Below are positions 7,071 to 13,183 of a DNA stretch of 15,595 nt, piece after piece. Numbering within the stretch: the first letter of the stretch is position 1; the number at the start of each line of letters is the position of its first letter. The notes beneath the pieces are model-generated. The model saw only the letters and a list, made by a program, of their open reading frames with translations. It was not told the origin of the DNA and did not search any database. Source of the DNA: JAKQHY01 sp034429475. Its GTDB lineage: Bacteria > Chloroflexota > Anaerolineae > B4-G1 > SLSP01. The translations under genes were made by a program, and so were the position numbers. The DNA lies in assembly GCA_034429475.1 (NCBI GenBank), contig DAOUGD010000270.1, forward strand, positions 1 through 15,595. Direction: 5' to 3'.

Positions 7071-7901
7071 TTATGACTTCCGCGCAATCGCCAGCAGATG
7101 CCCGCCGACACCCAGGAGCGAGGGTTCGCCTTCGAGCCAGCGCAGCGTTTCCAGCAGCCGGGCGCGCCGTCCGGGGTCTTGCCAGTGTTCCTGGAAGTTC
7201 TGCAACAGGCAGCCGACGCCCTCGACGGGGAGCGTCGCTATGTGCTGCAAGCCGGCCTCGCCGACCTCATCCCCAAGTTCTGCGGGATGATGCAGATAAG
7301 CGGTGGTGAAGTAACCGGGGTGCTGATCGGGATTGCGGTGTTGTCCACTGTGAACGTCTTGTTCGGCGATGCGCACAAACGCGGGATCGTCCAAAAAGCC
7401 GGAGAACAGACCATCCAGCACCGATGCAAAGCGCGAGATAGCGGCTGCCACGACCAAACCGCCGGGACGCACAACGCGGCCGGCCTCGCGCAAAGCCTGC
7501 ACCCGATCCGCGCGCTCCGGCAGATGATAGAGCGGCCCCAGCAGCAACACGACATCGGCGGAGGCGTCCGCCCATTGCAGCGCCCGCGCGTCGCCAAGTT
7601 CGGCGTCGGCGAGGGGGTGCGCCGCTTGCCGCGAAGCCGCGCGCGCCTGAGCGACGTGCTTGGGCGTCGGGTCAATCAGATGGACCTCGTAGCCCAGATC
7701 GGCCAACCACAAGGCGTAAATCCCCGCGCCGCCGCCCACATCCAGGATCACCGTCGGCGGCGCGGGAAGATAGCGCGTGAGGATTTCTTGCGTGCGCGCC
7801 AATTCAAGCTGTCCCTCGCCCTGACGCAGTCGTTCGGCCTCATTGGCCTCTTCGTAATGGGCGACAACTTCGGGTAAAGTGGTTGTTGAAGGTCTGTTCA
7901 T
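7071..7901 (-). CDS. Class I SAM-dependent methyltransferase
   Basis: 276 aa from ATG 7901, which has GGGAGAGGA just upstream; the ATG at 7916 would overlap that ribosome binding site. Motif I is VILDVGGGAGIYALWLA (51-67) with the SAM-binding glycines at 56-60. Motif II acid is Asp77 in HLIDPTP, and the LGPLYHLPE and RVVRPGGLVV blocks follow. The length and layout fit the Methyltransf_25/11 families, which act on small molecules. The acceptor cannot be told from the sequence. It is separated from the GNAT gene upstream by 150 nt containing an AGCAGATT-word palindrome, and is not closely coupled to the genes downstream. Confidence 0.85.
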   Translation of the reverse strand: MNRPSTTTLPEVVAHYEEANEAERLRQGEGQLELARTQEILTRYLPAPPTVILDVGGGAGIYALWLADLGYEVHLIDPTPKHVAQARAASRQAAHPLADAELGDARALQWADASADVVLLLGPLYHLPERADRVQALREAGRVVRPGGLVVAAAISRFASVLDGLFSGFLDDPAFVRIAEQDVHSGQHRNPDQHPGYFTTAYLHHPAELGDEVGEAGLQHIATLPVEGVGCLLQNFQEHWQDPGRRARLLETLRWLEGEPSLLGVGGHLLAIARKS

Positions 7902-7940
7902 AGTTTCCTCTCCCATCCTGATATACCAGATCCAGTGAAA

Positions 7941-8034
7941 TTTTTTGTTTCTATCAGCAGATTTAGCAGATTAAGCAGATTTGTTTGTTCCCCGTCTGTA
8001 ATCTGCTAAATCCGCTTAATCTGCTGACAAAAAA
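7941..8034. repeat. AGCAGATT-word imperfect palindrome
   Basis: Arms 7955-7980 and 8001-8026 pair over 26 bp with three mismatches around a 20-nt loop. Outside them, TTTTTTGT (7941-7948) and ACAAAAAA (8027-8034) extend the pairing by 8 bp across a 6-nt bulge. The arms are built of CAGATTTAG/CAGATTAAG words. It lies between two minus-strand genes, directly after the GNAT stop, and could terminate the GNAT transcript. Confidence 0.8.
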
Positions 8035-8051
8035 CGCCCCTTCGCCGGCGC

Positions 8052-8513
8052 TCAGGCTATCTCATCGAGGACAAAATGCGTATCCCCATCCCACGTACCG
8101 ATGCGGCGGAAGCCGAAGCGCTCGTAGAAGGCGATGACGTCCTCCCAGGTGGAGGTGGTTTCGAGCACAATTTGACGATACCCGGCGTTGCGGGCGTGCT
8201 CGCAGAGGCGCCGCAGGATGGCTTGCCCGATGCCGAGCCGCCGCTTCTCCCGCGCCACCGACATCCGCACGATGCGCGCGACGCCTTCCGCCTCGTGGAT
8301 GAGTGCGCCCGCGCCGACCAACTCCTCATCCAGCCAGGCGGTGAGGAACACGGCATCGGCATAGCTGGCAGCGATGTCGTTCAAGTCGGGATTCAAGGTG
8401 GGATCGAGAAAGCCCCAATGCTCCACCAGCCCGGTCAGGATCAGGGCTTTGGCGGCGTCTTGATCGGCGGGGCAAAACGGACGGAGGGTCAGTGTCGAGC
8501 GATTATCATTCAT
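8052..8513 (-). CDS. GNAT-family N-acetyltransferase
   Basis: 153 aa, a normal GNAT length. The acetyl-CoA pyrophosphate-binding motif is RRLGIG at 91-96, preceded by the beta-4 strand VARIVRMSV; the C-terminal AFYERFGFRRIGTW (128-141) is typical of the fold. The family transfers acetyl groups from acetyl-CoA to amines of small molecules or proteins; the substrate here is unknown. There is no Shine-Dalgarno sequence in front of the ATG. Instead a TATACT hexamer ends 8 nt upstream, so the message may be leaderless. The gene lies between the Hsp20 terminator and the AGCAGATT palindrome and appears to be a single-gene unit. Confidence 0.85.
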   Translation of the reverse strand: MNDNRSTLTLRPFCPADQDAAKALILTGLVEHWGFLDPTLNPDLNDIAASYADAVFLTAWLDEELVGAGALIHEAEGVARIVRMSVAREKRRLGIGQAILRRLCEHARNAGYRQIVLETTSTWEDVIAFYERFGFRRIGTWDGDTHFVLDEIA

Positions 8514-8521
8514 GGGGTAGA

Positions 8522-8549
8522 AGTATACGGATATGCTTTAAAAAAGCAA
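8522..8549 (-). promoter_or_regulatory. Candidate promoter of the GNAT gene, giving a near-leaderless transcript
   Basis: On the minus strand TTGCTT (8549-8544), a 16-nt spacer and TATACT (8527-8522) are followed by 8 nt and the ATG at 8513. The -10 matches 5/6 of consensus; the -35 is weak. Its -35 overlaps the T-tract of the Hsp20 terminator. Confidence 0.4.
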
Positions 8550-8583
8550 CGCCCCCGCGCCGATTTTACGTCGGTGCGGGGGC
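8540..8583 (-). terminator. Rho-independent terminator of the Hsp20 gene
   Basis: Arms 8571-8583 and 8551-8563 form a 13-bp GC-rich stem with one mismatch and a 7-nt loop. Reading on the minus strand it is followed after 5 nt by six T residues (8545-8540). It lies 22 nt downstream of the Hsp20 stop. Confidence 0.75.
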
Positions 8584-8605
8584 TGAGAGGGGGGAAGAAC
8601 GCTGC

Positions 8606-9049
8606 TTACTTCGCGTTGATCTTGATCACTTTGGGCTTCGCCTCTTCCGCTTTGGGCAGAGTCAGGGTCAGCACGCCGTTTTCAAACTTGGCCTCGGCGC
8701 TTTCCGTCTTGACCGGTATGTTGACGATGATGGAGCGGCCAAATTTGCCGCAGGGACGTTCCTGGAAGATGTAGTCCACATTTTCCAGCGGCCCGCAGAT
8801 TTCGCCCTTGATGGTCAGCGTGTCGTCCTCGAAGGTGATTTCCACATCCTCCGGCTTGACGCCAGGGATGGCGGCGACAATCACGACCTCATTATCGGTC
8901 ACATACGCATCCAGCGGCAGGCGGAAAGTCGTATCCGGGCGGAATCGCTGCATCATCCGGCGCGGCGTCATATTTTCCTCCATAAAGCGCATCATCTCAT
9001 CGCGCATCGTGGCGAGTTCATCGCGTGGATCCCAACGTAACAGTGACAT
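8606..9049 (-). CDS. hsp20: Small heat shock protein, Hsp20/alpha-crystallin family
   Basis: 147 aa, a usual length for class A small heat shock proteins. After a methionine-rich N-terminal arm (residues 1-40, with RMMQRF), the alpha-crystallin domain starts at FRLPLDAYVTDNEVVIVAAIPG (42-63). It ends with FENGVLTLTLPKAEE (122-136) and the C-terminal IKI anchor (142-144). Such proteins form oligomers that hold unfolding proteins in the cytoplasm without ATP. The ribosome binding site AGGAGG lies 6 nt before the ATG. Two inverted repeats in the 120 nt upstream may take part in control; no CIRCE element (TTAGCACTC-N9-GAGTGCTAA) is seen. A terminator directly follows the gene. Confidence 0.93.
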   Translation of the reverse strand: MSLLRWDPRDELATMRDEMMRFMEENMTPRRMMQRFRPDTTFRLPLDAYVTDNEVVIVAAIPGVKPEDVEITFEDDTLTIKGEICGPLENVDYIFQERPCGKFGRSIIVNIPVKTESAEAKFENGVLTLTLPKAEEAKPKVIKINAK

Positions 9050-9081
9050 TGTATGCCTCCTATCGGTGATAGCTTGTTTTG

Positions 9082-9146
9082 CTGCGAACCTTTCGCAGTG
9101 ATTCTGATGTTTATAGGATACTCGATGTTGATTAGAATTACATCAG
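9082..9146. promoter_or_regulatory. Inverted repeats in the Hsp20 upstream region
   Basis: A 7-bp hairpin CTGCGAA/TTCGCAG with a 3-nt loop (9082-9098) lies about 33 nt before the Hsp20 ATG. A second pair, CTGATGT (9104-9110) and ACATCAG (9140-9146), encloses a TATA-rich stretch that would suit a promoter on the minus strand. The role as operator or leader structure is a guess. Confidence 0.3.
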
Positions 9147-9173
9147 CAAAGGATTAGAAACGTCTTAGAATCG

Positions 9174-9893
9174 TCAAAACTCGTTCACCACGATCACCGG
9201 ATCGAGGTAAATGTAGTATTCAGTGTCGTTCAAGGGCATCGTCTTCAATCCGGTGTGCAAGTTGGTGACGCTGAACTTCACCCCTTGCCCGTATTCTGCT
9301 TGAATTGCCTCCAATTCCCGATAGACCCGCTGGAGCAGCTCCGGGCGATACTGTTCCGGCTCGCGCAGGTGGGCCTGGATCGTCGCCGGTTGCACCGTGA
9401 TTGTTTCAGGCAGCGCGAGGGCGTCGAGGAAGCGCTGGAAGACGATCAGGCTGTCCAGCAGGCTGGCGGTGGATTCGGCCAAATCGGTCGTCAATTGCAG
9501 CGTCACGGAGGAGGTGCTGGCGGAGATAAAGCTGTCGGTCAGCTCCCGCCCTGTGTAGCCGCCGGATTGCTGCGTCGTTCCCGCCCCCAGGCTGACTGCG
9601 CCGTCCGCTTCTGCCTGCGCCGCGACGTGCGCGACGGCCGCCTGCAAGTCGGCCAGCCGTTCGGCGGCGGTCTTCTTGGACGAACTGAGAGTAATCCGCA
9701 GCACCGCCGTCTCCGCTTTGACCCGGACGCCATAGGGCGGCAGGGCGCTGTCTGCCGCCACCTGAACCGTCTGCATACTTCTCTCCACGACGAGAGAAGC
9801 CGCGCCCCCATCGCCGGCTCCCCCGCGCGGCGAGTTAAGGCAGGCCGTGATCAGCAAAGTCGCCAGACCAACGATAAACACCCGTTTCAACAT
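9174..9893 (-). CDS. Secreted lipoprotein, possible SIMPL-domain (DUF541-like) protein
   Basis: 239 aa. The N-terminus is a lipoprotein signal: MLKRV, a hydrophobic core, and the lipobox ITAC with the lipidated cysteine at residue 18, followed by a Gly/Ala/Ser-rich linker. The mature part has two alternating helix/strand units: residues 58-130 (AETAVLRITLSSSKKTAAERL, VTLQLT further on) and 150-239 (ending TEYYIYLDPVIVVNEF). The pattern of beta strands and a long helix with repeated Ala resembles SIMPL/DUF541 domains, but no diagnostic motif makes this certain. It should be anchored to the outer face of the cytoplasmic membrane. AAGGAGGG precedes the ATG by 4 nt. It has its own promoter candidate at 9933-9961. 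Confidence 0.7.
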   Translation of the reverse strand: MLKRVFIVGLATLLITACLNSPRGGAGDGGAASLVVERSMQTVQVAADSALPPYGVRVKAETAVLRITLSSSKKTAAERLADLQAAVAHVAAQAEADGAVSLGAGTTQQSGGYTGRELTDSFISASTSSVTLQLTTDLAESTASLLDSLIVFQRFLDALALPETITVQPATIQAHLREPEQYRPELLQRVYRELEAIQAEYGQGVKFSVTNLHTGLKTMPLNDTEYYIYLDPVIVVNEF

Positions 9894-9932
9894 ACTCCCT
9901 CCTTTGACTGGTTGGATGTGCGCTTCAATGTC

Positions 9933-9961
9933 ATTGTATGGCGAAACGGTTGGCTGTACAA
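9933..9961 (-). promoter_or_regulatory. Candidate promoter of the lipoprotein gene
   Basis: On the minus strand TTGTAC (9961-9956) and TACAAT (9938-9933) are 17 nt apart. The -10 matches 5/6 of consensus, the -35 only 3/6. Transcription would start near 9926 and give a leader of about 33 nt. Confidence 0.45.
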
Positions 9962-10036
9962 GACGGCTCCACTACCGGTCGCTAGGCCACCAGTAGCGCA
10001 GTGCCGCAAAACACCATGACAGTCGTTACGCAGTTA

Positions 10037-10119
10037 AGGTGGGACGCACTTAACAATAGCCAAAATGCTAGATTTACGCGGCAAATACGTCCTGAAAGCC
10101 GCTCAAGTGCGTCCCACCT
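10037..10119. repeat. 83-bp element with perfect 15-bp inverted ends
   Basis: AGGTGGGACGCACTT (10037-10051) is repeated as its exact reverse complement at 10105-10119, with 53 nt between. This is either a miniature non-autonomous insertion element with terminal inverted repeats or a long-loop hairpin. No duplicated target site of more than a few bases is obvious. The inner AAGTGCGT word also appears in the hairpin at 2221-2239. Confidence 0.7.
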
Positions 10120-10146
10120 GGGGTAAGTGCATAACTACTAACATAA

Positions 10147-10176
10147 TTGGCGCAAGGACGCATCTTAGGGTATAGT
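10147..10176 (+). promoter_or_regulatory. Candidate sigma70-type promoter of the dehydrogenase/B12/ECF cluster
   Basis: TTGGCG (10147-10152), an 18-nt spacer and TATAGT (10171-10176), matching 4/6 and 5/6 of consensus. Transcription would begin near 10183, 28 nt before the ATG at 10211, leaving room only for the AAAGGAGAGG ribosome binding site, so no riboswitch fits in this leader. Confidence 0.5.
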
Positions 10177-10210
10177 GGGGTACGTTAAAACCCAGTGAAA
10201 GGAGAGGACA

Positions 10211-11314
10211 ATGGATCGTCAGTTAAAAAATATCACAGTTATCGGGGCAGGGCACGGCGGCAAATCTATGGCGGCGGATATGGCCGCGCGCGGTTTCCCG
10301 GTCACGTTATACAACCGCACCGCCGATCATATCGAGGTCATCCAGATGCGCGGCGGCATCCACCTCAAGACGGAAGAGGGGCACGAGGTGTTTGCGCCGC
10401 TGCGTTTGGTCACGTCGGACCCGGAGCAGGCGGCGGCTCAGGCCGACTTGATTATGGTCGTCGTGCCGGCGTCCGGTCATCGGGACGTGGGCCTGACCTT
10501 TGCTCCCTTCATCCAGGATCATCAAGTGATTCTGCTCAATCCAGGGCGGACCGGCGGCGCCTTTGAGTTCAAGCGCGCCCTGGATGAAGGCGGCTGCGGC
10601 TGTCACCCCATCATCTGCGAGGCGGAAACCTTCCTCTTCGCGGCGCGCAGCCAGGGGCCGGCCCAGGCGCAAATCTTCCGCACCAAATTCTCCGTGCCGG
10701 TGGCCGCTTTCCCGGCGATTCGCACCCAGGAGGCGCTGGCATGGATTCAGGCGGTCTATCCCCAGTTCATCCCGGCGAAAAATGTGCTGTACACCAGCAT
10801 GAACAACATGGGCGCCATCTTCCACCCCGCGCTGACCCTGCTCAATGCCGGCTGGATCGAAGCGACGCAGGGCGACTTCGAGTTTTACATGGACGGCGTG
10901 ACACCCTCGACGGCCAAAGTGCTCAGCGCGCTGGATCGAGAGCGCGTCACCGTGGCGGCGGCCATCGGCGTGCGCGCCCAGACCGCCGAAGAGTGGCTGG
11001 ATCGCGCTTACGACGCCACCGGCGCCGACTTGTGCGAGGCGATGCACGCCAATCCCGGCTACAAGGGCATCAACGCGCCCAATCGCCTGCAACACCGCTA
11101 CATCTTCGAGGATATCCCATGCAGCCTCGTCCCGATGGCGCTCATCGGTCAACAGTACGGCGTCGAGACCGTCACCATCAGCGCGATGGTGCGCCTGGCG
11201 AACATCATCCACGGCGTGGACTACTGGCGCCGGGGCCGCACCCTGGAGCGCCTCGGCATCCGCGGCATCTCCGTTTCCGAGCTGCATCGTTACGTGGAGA
11301 CGGGGGAGCGGTAA
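10211..11314 (+). CDS. NAD(P)-dependent octopine/nopaline dehydrogenase-family oxidoreductase
   Basis: 367 aa with AAGGAG 6 nt before the ATG. The N-terminal Rossmann fold carries the dinucleotide motif ITVIGAGHGGKSMAADMA (8-25) and, after the second strand, NR at 35-36. The C-terminal domain shows the family motifs NNMGAIFHPALTLLNAG (198-214), with the likely catalytic His205, and HRYIFEDIP (295-303), with Asp301. Opine dehydrogenases couple an amino acid to a 2-oxo acid by reductive amination or run the reverse reaction; distant relatives act on other substrates, so the specificity is open. The cofactor choice between NAD and NADP cannot be read off with certainty. Being first in the cluster, it probably works on a substrate or product of the B12 enzyme encoded next; this is inference. 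Confidence 0.85.
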   Translation: MDRQLKNITVIGAGHGGKSMAADMAARGFPVTLYNRTADHIEVIQMRGGIHLKTEEGHEVFAPLRLVTSDPEQAAAQADLIMVVVPASGHRDVGLTFAPFIQDHQVILLNPGRTGGAFEFKRALDEGGCGCHPIICEAETFLFAARSQGPAQAQIFRTKFSVPVAAFPAIRTQEALAWIQAVYPQFIPAKNVLYTSMNNMGAIFHPALTLLNAGWIEATQGDFEFYMDGVTPSTAKVLSALDRERVTVAAAIGVRAQTAEEWLDRAYDATGADLCEAMHANPGYKGINAPNRLQHRYIFEDIPCSLVPMALIGQQYGVETVTISAMVRLANIIHGVDYWRRGRTLERLGIRGISVSELHRYVETGER

Positions 11315-11319
11315 GGCGA

Positions 11320-11348
11320 GGGGGAGAGTGGGGGAGTGGGAGAGTGGG
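11320..11348 (+). other. G-quadruplex-forming motif
   Basis: Four G-runs of 5, 5, 3 and 3 residues are separated by loops AGAGT, AGT and AGAGT, which satisfies the G3+N1-7 pattern. It starts 6 nt after the dehydrogenase stop on the coding strand, so it would also be present in the mRNA. Confidence 0.6.
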
Positions 11349-11383
11349 AGAGAGGCAAGTTAGAAGTGGGGCGTGTCGAGCGG

Positions 11384-11459
11384 CGGATCAGCGGATCAGC
11401 GGATCAGTGCAGTGCATACAGAAATTCTTCTTTTCTCTGTGTTCTCTGTGTTCTCTGTG
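11384..11459. repeat. Tandem short-word repeats before the B12 gene
   Basis: CGGATCAG occurs three times in tandem at 11384-11407, and TTCTCTGTG three times in tandem at 11433-11459. No inverted partner is present for either. They fill the leader between the two genes and end 7 nt before the AGGAGGT ribosome binding site. Confidence 0.85.
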
Positions 11460-11477
11460 GCGATTAGGAGGTAAATA

Positions 11478-13100
11478 ATGAAAACCGTGATTGCCGGGGC
11501 GCTGGGTGAGTGCGTCCACGTGGCCGGGGTGATGAATTTCTTGCGGTTGGCGGAAGCTGCCGGATGGCGCACGGTCTTTCTTGGCCCGGCGACGCCCATC
11601 GCGGCGTTTCTGGAGGCGGCGCGGCGCGAACATGCCGACCTCGTCGGCGTGTCGTACCGGCTCACGCCGGAGACGGGCGAGCGCCTGCTGGCCGACTTCG
11701 CCGAGGAAGCCGACGAGCTGCGCGCCGCCGGGGTGGACTTCGTGTTTGGCGGCACGCCGCCCGTGGCGGAACGCGCCCGCGCCCTGGGCTTCTTCGCGCG
11801 CGTGTTCGACGGCGCGGAGCCGCCCGACGCGGTGCTGGCCTACCTCAAGGGCCAGGCGATGGCGCAGACCGGCGCGGCGGATTTCCCGCAAACGATGGTG
11901 GAACGCATCCGGTGGAAAGCGCCGTATCCCATCCTGCGGCACCACTTCGGCCTGCCGACCCTGGAGGCGACCGTGGCGGGCATCGCCCAGATCGCCGAAG
12001 CGCACGCCCTCGACCTCATCTCGCTCGGCATTGACCAGGACGCGCAGGAGAACTTCTTCCACCCGGAGCGGCAGGACCCCCGGCGCAAGGGGGCCGGCGG
12101 CGTCCCCGTGCGCAGCGCGGACGATTACCGCGCGCTCTACGCGGCCAGTCGCCGGGGCAACTATCCCCTGATGCGCACCTACTCCGGCACCGACGACTTC
12201 ATCCGCCTGGCCGAGTTGTACGTGGACACGATCCACAACGCCTGGTGCGCTATCCCGCTCTACTGGTTCAATCAGATGGACGGGCGCGGGCCGTGGGGCC
12301 TGGAAGAGTCCATCCGCGAGCATCAGCAGGTGATGGCGTGGTACGGCGCGCGCGACATTCCCGTGGAACTCAACGAACCGCACCATTGGGGGATGCGCGA
12401 CGCGCCCGATAGCGTGTGCGTCGTCGCCGCGTACCTTTCCGCCTACAACGCCAAAGCCTGCGGCGTGCGCGACTACATCGCCCAACTGATGTTCAACAGC
12501 CCGCCCGGCCTTTCCGACGCGATGGATCTAGCGAAGATGTTGGCCTGCCTGGACATCATCGCGCCCTTAGCCGATCCCCCCTCTCCTCCCAGGAGAGGGG
12601 GCCAGGGGGTGAGGTTTCGTATCTGGCGGCAGACCCGCACCGGCCTGCTGAGCTATCCCCTCGACCCGGAGGAGGCGCGCGCGCACCTGGCGGCCAGCGT
12701 CTACGTGCAGATGGCGCTCAAGCCGCACATTGTCCACATCGTCGGCCACACGGAAGCGCATCACGCCGCCACCGCCGCTGACGTGATTGCCGCCGCGACC
12801 ATCGCCCGCCGCGCCATCGAGAATGCGCTGCACGGCCAGCCCGACATGACCGCCGACCCGGCGGTGCAATCCCGCAAAGCCGAGTTGTTGCGCGAGGCGG
12901 AGGCCATGCTGGCCGCGATCCGCGCGCTGGCCGACCCCGGCGTACACGACCCGCTCACCGATCCGCCGACGCTGGCGCGCGCCGTCACCACCGGCATTCT
13001 CGACGCGCCGCACCTGCGCAACAACCGCTACGCGCGCGGCGCCGTCATCACGCGCATTGACCGGCGGGGGGCGTGTATCACGGTTGCGCCGGAAAACTAA
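11478..13100 (+). CDS. B12-binding domain fused to a glutamate-mutase-like catalytic body
   Basis: 540 aa, start ATG with AGGAGGT (11466-11472) 5 nt upstream. Residues 1-130 have the cobalamin-binding fold: CVHVAG (12-17) at the place of DxHxxG, with His14 as the expected lower cobalt ligand, VGVSYRL (56-62) for the SxL motif and VFGGTPP (89-95) for the GG motif. The Asp that normally precedes His is Cys12. Residues 140-540 look like a TIM-barrel B12 mutase body. Segments such as RTYSGTDDFIRLAE, SIREHQQVMAWYGARDIPVELNEP and the end VTTGILDAPHLRNNRYARG resemble methylaspartate (glutamate) mutase subunit E in layout. Carbon-skeleton or amino-group migration is therefore likely, with unknown substrate. 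Residues 367-380 (PPSPPRRGGQGVRF) come from an inserted palindromic repeat. A corrinoid protein without mutase activity is the alternative. Confidence 0.7.
   Translation: MKTVIAGALGECVHVAGVMNFLRLAEAAGWRTVFLGPATPIAAFLEAARREHADLVGVSYRLTPETGERLLADFAEEADELRAAGVDFVFGGTPPVAERARALGFFARVFDGAEPPDAVLAYLKGQAMAQTGAADFPQTMVERIRWKAPYPILRHHFGLPTLEATVAGIAQIAEAHALDLISLGIDQDAQENFFHPERQDPRRKGAGGVPVRSADDYRALYAASRRGNYPLMRTYSGTDDFIRLAELYVDTIHNAWCAIPLYWFNQMDGRGPWGLEESIREHQQVMAWYGARDIPVELNEPHHWGMRDAPDSVCVVAAYLSAYNAKACGVRDYIAQLMFNSPPGLSDAMDLAKMLACLDIIAPLADPPSPPRRGGQGVRFRIWRQTRTGLLSYPLDPEEARAHLAASVYVQMALKPHIVHIVGHTEAHHAATAADVIAAATIARRAIENALHGQPDMTADPAVQSRKAELLREAEAMLAAIRALADPGVHDPLTDPPTLARAVTTGILDAPHLRNNRYARGAVITRIDRRGACITVAPEN
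12576..12617. repeat. GC-rich palindromic repeat inserted in the B12 gene
   Basis: 11-bp arms 12577-12587 and 12591-12601 with a CCC loop, followed by the tail CCAGGGGGTGAGGTTT. The opposite strand reads HPLAPSPGRRGG, which I recall as the translated hallmark of a dispersed intergenic repeat in many bacterial genomes. Here it adds about 14 codons without breaking the frame. Confidence 0.8.
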
Positions 13101-13170
13101 ATGAAACGTGAAACGTGAAACGTGAAGCTTTTGCCGTGAAGTCATCACGTTTCACGTTTCACGCATCACG
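13101..13170. repeat. CGTGAAA-word element, copy 3 (complete palindrome)
   Basis: Perfect 19-bp arms at 13107-13125 and 13145-13163 surround a 19-nt loop, with the CGCATCACG tail also seen in copy 1. It starts at the stop of the B12 gene and fills the gap before the ECF ATPase gene. It may attenuate transcription between the two genes. Its translation produces the false N-terminal extension that opens at 13115. Confidence 0.85.
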
Positions 13171-13173
13171 AAT

Positions 13174-13177
13174 GGAG
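13174..13177 (+). promoter_or_regulatory. Ribosome binding site deciding the ECF ATPase start
   Basis: GGAG here is 6 nt before TTG 13184, an ideal distance. The two upstream ATG codons in frame (13115 inside the palindrome and 13172 overlapping this GGAG) have no ribosome binding site. Confidence 0.5.
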
Positions 13178-13183
13178 TGTTGC

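Larger units (their letters stand above)
9894..10210. other. 317-nt divergent intergenic region
   Basis: The region holds the leader and promoter of the lipoprotein gene (minus) on the left. A CG-rich stretch without recognisable features spans 9962-10036. Next come an 83-bp segment bounded by perfect 15-bp inverted repeats (10037-10119) and the promoter and ribosome binding site of the dehydrogenase gene. No tRNA, riboswitch or small ORF with a convincing start was seen. Confidence 0.7.

Noticed and set aside
7098..7877. Plus-strand open frame opposite the methyltransferase gene
   Set aside because: No ribosome binding site or domain; the minus strand carries a clear SAM-binding motif.
9050..9173. 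CIRCE or ROSE-type heat control in front of hsp20
   Set aside because: No TTAGCACTC dyad and no clear helix covering the AGGAGG site; only two short unrelated inverted repeats are present.
10120..10210. Cobalamin or TPP riboswitch upstream of the B12/ECF cluster
   Set aside because: The leader from the predicted start to the ATG is only about 28 nt, and no B12-box or thi-box sequence was found in the flanking regions.
11388..12485. Long minus-strand frame opposite the B12 gene
   Set aside because: Antisense shadow; its C-terminus is translation of the TTCTCTGTG and CGGATCAG repeats.
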